A stretch of DNA of 64,000 bases from Polyangiaceae bacterium (GTDB taxonomy: Bacteria; Myxococcota_A; Polyangia; Polyangiales; Polyangiaceae). Position 1 is the first letter of the stretch. Each line of letters opens with the position of its first letter. Location: NCBI GenBank assembly GCA_041389725.1, contig JAWKRG010000002.1:930001-994000 (forward strand), given 5' to 3'. Below the pieces are notes generated by a model. It did not search any database and was not told the origin of the DNA. It saw only the letters and a list, made by a program, of their open reading frames with translations. The translations under genes were made by a program, and so were the position numbers. Shown piece by piece: positions 58,962 through 64,000 of the stretch.

Positions 58962-59921
58962 TCAATAGCAGAGCACGCGCAATGCGTTGCGGCCCAGGAC
59001 GCGCCGCACGGCGTCGAGGGGCATGCCCTGCCGTTGCAGGGCGCCCACCAATCGAGGATAGCGGGACGCGTTCAGCAGTTCGTGCGGGGGACGAAGTCCT
59101 CCTTCGAACCCCGACCCTATGCCGACGTGGTCGACGCCCGCTGCGCCCACCGCATGCCGAACGTGTCGCACCACGTCACCGAGATCGGCGCGCTTTCCAC
59201 GATGAAGCATGCGTGGGTCGAAGGCGATGCCCACGATTCCCCCGCTTTGCCCGATGGCAGAAAGGTGCGTGTCGCTGAGATTCCAGGCGTGCTCGGCGAG
59301 TGCTCCAGCAGCCGTATGGGTGGCGACCACGGGAGCCTTCGCGCGACTTGCCAAACCGAGGACGTCGTCGATTGCGCGCTGGCTCGAGCCGCTGACGTCG
59401 ACAACGGCGCCAGCATCATGGATGGCGCGCACCATGTCGGCGCCGCGGGGCGACAAGCCGAGCCCCGCAGGAGCCGCCCCGGCCAAGCGACCGTCTCGAG
59501 TCGACAGCCCGAACATGCGCACGCCGCGTGTGACCCAGAGGGGGATCTCCTTGGTGGAAGAAAGCTCCGCGGCACTGTTCAGCTTCAACCACGTACGGAT
59601 GCCGGGGCCCGGACGGCGACACCCCGGAATACGCAGATACGGGGCTCGAGCCAGGGCTCGGAACACGTGGAGGTAGCCAGCTTCGAGGCTCACGGCCGCT
59701 TCGGGCGGGCGCTCCAGCACGAGCACCACGCCGTAGGCTCCGCCACGCCGCAATCGCACCGCGTCCGCCTGCCCGCTGCCGAGCGCAATGCCACGATGAT
59801 GTCGAAGCACTTGCGTGGGCAGATGCACAGCCAAGTCGACCACCGGAACAGCCGCTTCAGCAGATGCAGGACTGACCGCGGCCGCTCCGGCCCAGGCCAG
59901 CAGCGAACGTCGTGAGAACAT
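58962..59921 (-). CDS. renal-dipeptidase (M19)-like exported protein lacking metal ligands
   Basis: A 319-aa protein with Tat-like signal (FSRRSLLAWAGAAAV). The barrel has the M19 order, but the N-terminal Asp-x-His is VVDLAVHLP, the usual VVDVSH is VVDVSGSS (Gly for His), and the final GSDFDG is GSGFEG (Asp lost). PVVATHT and AWNLSD are kept. The zinc site therefore looks broken, so it may be a binding protein or a very divergent hydrolase. The protein is exported; its partner is unknown. Confidence 0.78.
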   Translation of the reverse strand: MFSRRSLLAWAGAAAVSPASAEAAVPVVDLAVHLPTQVLRHHRGIALGSGQADAVRLRRGGAYGVVLVLERPPEAAVSLEAGYLHVFRALARAPYLRIPGCRRPGPGIRTWLKLNSAAELSSTKEIPLWVTRGVRMFGLSTRDGRLAGAAPAGLGLSPRGADMVRAIHDAGAVVDVSGSSQRAIDDVLGLASRAKAPVVATHTAAGALAEHAWNLSDTHLSAIGQSGGIVGIAFDPRMLHRGKRADLGDVVRHVRHAVGAAGVDHVGIGSGFEGGLRPPHELLNASRYPRLVGALQRQGMPLDAVRRVLGRNALRVLCY

Positions 59922-60069
59922 CAGCTTTCACTAGCCAAGCAATCCGCGATCCAGCGGCGGTCCCGCGTTCGTTGCGTCCGATCGCGCAAGGCCTTCGTTC
60001 ACGTTCTCGACGGACGCATCCTCAGCGTAGCGACGGCTTCGTCGTGCCCGAGCCTGACGGGTTCCCGCG

Positions 60070-61368
60070 TCAGGGTTCTTCGGCCAGCTCGTAGGCGGCA
60101 AGGGCCAAGGTGCTGATGGTGGCAGCATCCAACCGACCCGCGAGCATCGACGGCCCATCCAGTGCCACTCCCGAGTACGTCAAGGTGTAGTGGAAACCCA
60201 ACTCTCGAATGCGCCGCGCGGCGGGGGTTTGGGCTGCCCGTGCGACGGTTGCTTCGCTGCGAGTGCGTGGGCGCGCCAGAAGCAAATGGGGCCGCAGGGC
60301 GCGGTCCGTCAGGTCGGTGACCGCCAGCACCAGGACGGGGCGGTCGTGGAACACCGCGGAAACAGACCAGCGACTGTTGAACAGCGCCCCGATTCCGGGG
60401 CTGAGATGGGTGAACGTGCGCGGCGCCTCGCCTATCCAAAACATGTCCAACCAGTCGAACAGCGCGTCCATTCCTGCACCGAACTCACCTCCCAGGTCGC
60501 GAGCGAGGTCGAGCATGTGCTGCTCCACGCTACGCGTGACCGTGCGCAGCGTGTAGCCGGCGATCAGCAGGGGGAGAAACAGCGCGAAGCACGCTCCAAA
60601 AGCCACGAAGGAGGCCAGCATCATCACGCGCCGGCGCTGGCTGAGTTCGTCTTTGACACGCGCTCGCTGCGCACGCGCGCGCTCCAGCGCGGCGAGCTGA
60701 GTTCCGTCGTATGCGATGGAGATCAACTGGTGCCCGTGCTGGTGAGTGGCCACGACCGTACTGCGACAGTGACCGCACGTTACGGACTGCTCGCCCGGAG
60801 TGAACGCGATGGGTGCTCCGCAGGCCCCACAAATGGCCGGGGCGTGGCCCTTGCCCTCGGCAAACCAGTCGCTATTCGTAGCGCGGGCAGCGCGCTGTCG
60901 GTGCCGAACCAAGAGTCGGTAGAAGGCGTAAGAGTTGGCGACGAAGACCGCCAGTAGCACCAGGCCAAAGAGAGTCCCTCCGATGCCGGCTGCGGCCGCC
61001 GCCAGGGGATCGACCTCGTAGCTGCGCGCCTCCATGCGTGCCTGGCCCATCGCACGCATCACCATGGATAGAATCAACAACCCACTCAGCGCGCCCAGGA
61101 CGACCAGTGCCACGACGTGGCTTCGCTTCTGTTGCGCATGCCGGCGTTGCTCCGCTTGCGCGGCCCACTGGTGGGAGGCGGCGGCGCTGCGCGCCTGCCA
61201 CGTTGCCTGCATTACCTGCCACGCCTGCCGACGCACCTGCTCGGGGACGGGCCGCCACGCATGGCACATGGGGCACCAAGCGTGGGCTGCCGTCGGGTCT
61301 GCCGGAAGGGGTGCACCACACCCCGTGCATGGCAGGGTCGGGGCTTCGTGAATACGCGGCTGAGACAC
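60070..61368 (-). CDS. membrane protein with two zinc ribbons
   Basis: About 432 aa from a GTG at 61368; the start is tentative because no strong ribosome-binding site is visible. It has an N-terminal zinc ribbon (CTGCGAPL, CPMC), TM helices near 100-122 and 140-160, a second ribbon (CGACGAPI, CGHC), a coiled region, another hydrophobic pair and a beta-rich C-terminal domain with no known family. This resembles bacterial zinc-ribbon membrane proteins of unknown role. Confidence 0.68.
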   Translation of the reverse strand: MSQPRIHEAPTLPCTGCGAPLPADPTAAHAWCPMCHAWRPVPEQVRRQAWQVMQATWQARSAAASHQWAAQAEQRRHAQQKRSHVVALVVLGALSGLLILSMVMRAMGQARMEARSYEVDPLAAAAAGIGGTLFGLVLLAVFVANSYAFYRLLVRHRQRAARATNSDWFAEGKGHAPAICGACGAPIAFTPGEQSVTCGHCRSTVVATHQHGHQLISIAYDGTQLAALERARAQRARVKDELSQRRRVMMLASFVAFGACFALFLPLLIAGYTLRTVTRSVEQHMLDLARDLGGEFGAGMDALFDWLDMFWIGEAPRTFTHLSPGIGALFNSRWSVSAVFHDRPVLVLAVTDLTDRALRPHLLLARPRTRSEATVARAAQTPAARRIRELGFHYTLTYSGVALDGPSMLAGRLDAATISTLALAAYELAEEP

Positions 61369-61618
61369 TGGACGAAGAGAAGAGGAGTTCAGCAGTAAAC
61401 TCCGCCGCGGTACGCCTTTGCAAGTAGGCAGGCGTGCGGCTCGGCAGCTGTGGCGTCGGCGCCCCAGGAACGTTCGCGGTCGCGGCGGCGGCGCCGCAAC
61501 CGCCGTCGCAAAGTCTGCGAAAACACGCCGATTCCTGCTGGCACGCACGCTGCACAGGGAGCGGCGAGCAGAGGGGACTCGCGACTCGCGCGAGCCTGCT
61601 TCGAGGAGACGAAAACAG

Positions 61619-62098
61619 ATGACCACCATTCGACTTGCTGCCGGCCTAGGCTTGATTTCCCTTGCATGCGGTTGCTCCGCGCTCGGTCAATACGGGGCGT
61701 TGATGCAACAGCCTGGTGTGGCTGGGCAGCCCACTGCGGGGGGCGCTGCATCGCCGGCGTCTGGCGCCCCAGCGGCAGCACCCGCCACGGCCGGCGTGAA
61801 CGAGGCTGCATCGACTAGCGAGACGTCCGCTGCCGGTAGCTCACCGAGCACCGTCAGCGTGACGATCAAGAGTTCGTGCGACAAGACCGTCCGAGTCTTC
61901 TTCGGCGAAAAGCCCAAGTTCGGTAGCGGCACCTACTCGACGGTGAGTTCGAACTCGCGCAGCAACCACACCTTCAAGCCCGGGGATCAAATGTGGATCG
62001 TGGACGACAAAGACAATGGCCTGTCCGCGGCTTCGGTGTCGGAGAGCACCAAGGAGATCGAGATCCTATCCTCGTGCTCCGGTCTGCGCGGAGGCTGA
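61619..62098 (+). CDS. lipoprotein with beta-rich domain
   Basis: A 159-aa protein from ATG 61619 with GAGGAG upstream. Lipobox SLACGC (Cys17), then a Gly/Ala/Pro/Ser linker and a small beta domain (about 80-150) with two Cys that may pair. It probably sits on the outer membrane. The 3' end overlaps the convergent small lipoprotein gene by 33 bases. Confidence 0.72.
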   Translation: MTTIRLAAGLGLISLACGCSALGQYGALMQQPGVAGQPTAGGAASPASGAPAAAPATAGVNEAASTSETSAAGSSPSTVSVTIKSSCDKTVRVFFGEKPKFGSGTYSTVSSNSRSNHTFKPGDQMWIVDDKDNGLSAASVSESTKEIEILSSCSGLRGG

Positions 62099-62452
62099 CA
62101 AGTCGAGGCGTTTGCAGCCCTCACGTTCGACCGCGTCCTCCAGGCTGCATCCCGACACGGCATCCGCCTCGCAGCTGTAGCTCGCGCGACGCGCGCAGCC
62201 TACGACTTGAAACTCCGTATCGGTACCCAGGATCTGGATCGGCTCATGGCAATCCAGGTCCTGGGCGGCCTGCCGCTCCACGACGTCACGCGCCGGGAAG
62301 AACTCGGCAGCACGACCCGCACAGCCTTTGCCCGTCGCGGGGACTGGCAGCACCGTCATGCAGCCCCACGTGAGCCCACTGCATGCGGCGACGATCAGGT
62401 GCGGCCGGCGCGAATGTCGACGGAGCAGAGCCACGCCGTGAGCGTAGGGCAA
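62066..62452 (-). CDS. small Cys-rich lipoprotein
   Basis: About 128 aa, starting at TTG 62452 or GTG 62434. The lipobox VAAC lies at about Cys24. The mature part (DLDCHEPIQILGTDTEF, VVGCARRASYSC, SGCSLEDAVEREGC) has paired Cys and resembles the DLxCP...VxGCGxRxxYxC small lipoproteins that are common in myxobacteria. It overlaps the neighbouring lipoprotein gene at the 3' ends. The role is unknown. Confidence 0.62.
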   Translation of the reverse strand: MPYAHGVALLRRHSRRPHLIVAACSGLTWGCMTVLPVPATGKGCAGRAAEFFPARDVVERQAAQDLDCHEPIQILGTDTEFQVVGCARRASYSCEADAVSGCSLEDAVEREGCKRLDLSASAQTGARG

Positions 62453-62554
62453 TCCAGGGCAGATCGCATCGATTCCAGGCGCGTCACCGGACCGCTGCCG
62501 AGGACCGGGGCGGGCCCCTGGCCTGACGCAGCCTCGTCCTGATACCCTGCCTGG

Positions 62555-63265
62555 ATGAGATCCACAGGGCGTGCGCCAGCGGCGCTACTTGCCACGATGA
62601 TGGTCTGGACCGTGCCTGCGGCGGCTGACCTGCCTCCTCCCGAAGGCACCAAGTTCGTCGACTACCAGTTCAAGCTGGAAGGCGCCGACGCACAGAAGGA
62701 CTGGGTGGTCTTCGCCTATCCCTACAGTACCTCCAACGGTGCACCCACACGCGAGTACACGGTTGTCAGCGATGGCAAGCCCGTGACTGTGGGCCGTCGC
62801 AGCCCGTCTCCCAAGCTGTACGCCATGCCACGCAGTGCCCATGAGACGTGGGCCAAGGGCTATGACGAAGAGAAGGACGACAACAGCGCGGTCCTCGATG
62901 CCTTGGTCAAGCGACCGGACGTCCTGGAGTGTCGAGGTGCACCCTCACCGCGCTACCAGCTCCCGAAAGAGGACAAGCGTGATTCGATCGTCGAAACGCT
63001 GAAGGTGGTGAAGCTCGGCAAGGACGGTTGCGAAGTCACCACCCACTTGGCGGCACCCGACCCCGCTCCGAGCCCCGCGCCTGCCCCGGCCCCCACCCCG
63101 ACTGCGGATCCCACTCCCAGCCCGAGTGACAATCCGACTTCCCCAACCCCAAAGAGCGGAGGCTGCGGCAGCTGCGGCGTCGGAACCTCCTCGAACAGCC
63201 CGAGCGCCGCGTGGTCGGCGCTGCTGCTCGCCGGCGCATTGCTCACGCGCCGCCGCCGCCGCTGA
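62555..63265 (+). CDS. exported protein with MYXO-CTERM-like tail
   Basis: A 236-aa protein with signal peptide (ending AAA, about 24), a beta-rich domain of about 120 residues of unknown family, a Pro/Ser/Thr/Asp linker, then SGGCGSCGVG, a hydrophobic helix and a terminal RRRRR run. That is the MYXO-CTERM architecture, so it should be exported, cut and surface-anchored. Two Cys in the domain (LECRGAP, KDGCEV) may pair. Confidence 0.78.
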   Translation: MRSTGRAPAALLATMMVWTVPAAADLPPPEGTKFVDYQFKLEGADAQKDWVVFAYPYSTSNGAPTREYTVVSDGKPVTVGRRSPSPKLYAMPRSAHETWAKGYDEEKDDNSAVLDALVKRPDVLECRGAPSPRYQLPKEDKRDSIVETLKVVKLGKDGCEVTTHLAAPDPAPSPAPAPAPTPTADPTPSPSDNPTSPTPKSGGCGSCGVGTSSNSPSAAWSALLLAGALLTRRRRR

Positions 63266-63307
63266 GTTGCCACCCGCACCGGTTCCCTAGCGGCCCCCAG
63301 ATTGATT

Positions 63308-63381
63308 GCACCGAAGACCAGAAGGGGTTGCAGCTCTTCGGTGCGGGTCCGCGGCAGGATCCCTGGTTCGCCCAGGGATCC
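63308..63381. terminator. two hairpins between convergent genes
   Basis: GCACCGAAGA (63308-63317) pairs with TCTTCGGTGC (63335-63344); then GGATCCCTGG (63357-63366) pairs with CCAGGGATCC (63372-63381). Both stems are perfect 10-mers. No U-run is present on either strand. They probably form a bidirectional terminator between the 62555 gene and the OmpA gene. Confidence 0.45.
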
Positions 63382-63393
63382 CACGCGCTTGCC

Positions 63394-64000
63394 TCAGGGG
63401 TTCTGCACTTCGGTTTCGGTGCGGGCTTCGCCCTCGGTGATGTTGAACTCCACGCGGCGGTTGTTCTGCCGACCCTCCTGCGTGTCGTTGGTATCGATGG
63501 GCTTGGTCTGACCGAAGCCCTGAGACGTCAAGCGTCCCTTGTCGATGCCGTTGTCGACGAGCCACTTGACGACGGACGCCGCGCGGCGTCGCGACAGGTT
63601 CATGTTGTAACCCGCGCCACCGCGATTGTCGGTGTGGCCTTCCACGCTGACCTTCTTGATGCCTGGGTAGCGCTTGAGAATGTCCAACACTGCGTTGAGT
63701 ACTGGGTCGCTTTCCTTGCGGATCGTCGCCTTGTTCGTGTCGAACTCGACACGCTCGAGGATTTCGATCTTCGAGCCCACCACCTTCGCCTTGGGGCAGC
63801 CGTGCTTCTTGGGGTCCTCGTTCGGCGGACCTGCCAAGTCGGGACAAGCGTCCTCGGGGTCGACGATGCCGTCAGCGTCGGTGTCCTTCGGTGGCGGACA
63901 GCCGTTGGTCTTCGGGTCTTCCGTCGCCACGCCCTTCTCGTCGGGACAGGCATCGACCTCGTCGAGGATACCGTCGCCATCGCGATCGTTCGGGGGCGGA
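63394..64000 (-). CDS. OmpA-family outer-membrane protein with TSP3 repeats (5' end beyond window)
   Basis: The visible part (about 202 codons) is open at the right edge. It starts with TSP3-type calcium repeats (NDRDGDGILDEVDACPD, then DTDADGIVDPEDACPD), then a complete OmpA domain (about 110 residues, IEILERVEFDTNKATI, SVEGHTDNRGGAGYN, LSRRRAASVVKWL, NNRRVEFNI). The domain binds peptidoglycan and the protein ties envelope to wall. The N-terminal barrel must lie outside the window. Confidence 0.93.
   Translation of the reverse strand, partial: PPPNDRDGDGILDEVDACPDEKGVATEDPKTNGCPPPKDTDADGIVDPEDACPDLAGPPNEDPKKHGCPKAKVVGSKIEILERVEFDTNKATIRKESDPVLNAVLDILKRYPGIKKVSVEGHTDNRGGAGYNMNLSRRRAASVVKWLVDNGIDKGRLTSQGFGQTKPIDTNDTQEGRQNNRRVEFNITEGEARTETEVQNP

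Overview
The window reads as chromosomal DNA of a high-GC, predatory-type Gram-negative bacterium, most likely a myxobacterium (Myxococcota, probably the Polyangia side). The signs are a eukaryote-like Ser/Thr kinase beside a two-component/sigma-54 module, many lipoproteins with Gly/Ser/Cys-rich linkers, two proteins with MYXO-CTERM-like tails, MopE-like Asp-rich motifs, FadL-type porins in tandem, TSP3/OmpA proteins and frequent GTG/TTG starts. No tRNA, rRNA, CRISPR array or complete insertion sequence was recognised. No gene-free stretch exceeds 300 bases; the largest are the left edge (1-260) and 61369-61618.

Left part (1-20 kb): surface and signalling genes. A putative caspase-fold lipoprotein and a non-RD kinase face a histidine kinase/NtrC-type activator pair. 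A candidate sigma-54 promoter behind that pair drives a stand-alone receiver protein. Next come a secreted beta-helix protein, a MopE-like lipoprotein, a universal stress protein and purT. A four-gene overlapping operon follows (hydrolase-like lipoprotein, two FadL-family porins, beta-propeller-like lipoprotein), probably for hydrophobic substrates. A SulP-STAS-cyclic-nucleotide-binding transporter ends this part.

Central part (20-41 kb): the unusual region. Six radical SAM (rSAM) proteins lie within about 20 kb, and a seventh is at 50-52.6 kb. Three are large double-headed proteins with two rSAM-like units and a cobalamin-binding-like domain. Interleaved are an unknown 562-aa partner, a Cys-Cys motif protein, a small winged-helix protein, methyltransferases, a DUF423 membrane protein and a MscS channel with two antiporter-like proteins. 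A tight minus-strand operon (40587 to 35995) encodes a Tat-signal protein, an rSAM core lacking an auxiliary Cys cluster, two tandem HxsD-like small proteins, a methyltransferase that carries the C-x2-C-x5-C motif the rSAM lacks, and a flavin-dependent halogenase-like enzyme. I read this as a candidate undescribed protein/peptide or natural-product modification system. No short precursor gene is visible, so the substrate is unknown.

Right part (41-64 kb): mostly housekeeping and envelope genes. These are a ClpB-like AAA+ protein with a degenerate first ATPase domain, a glutaredoxin, a prepilin peptidase, phosphomannomutase/phosphoglucomutase, PrmC, heme A synthase, a D-amino-acid-oxidase-like enzyme, a bacterioferritin-like protein, a glycosyltransferase, a methyltransferase, an M19-dipeptidase-like protein that has lost metal ligands, several lipoproteins and a truncated OmpA/TSP3 protein at the edge. 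Two copies of a 220-bp CTAG-flanked, hairpin-rich repeat lie at 49204-49423 and 53824-54045.
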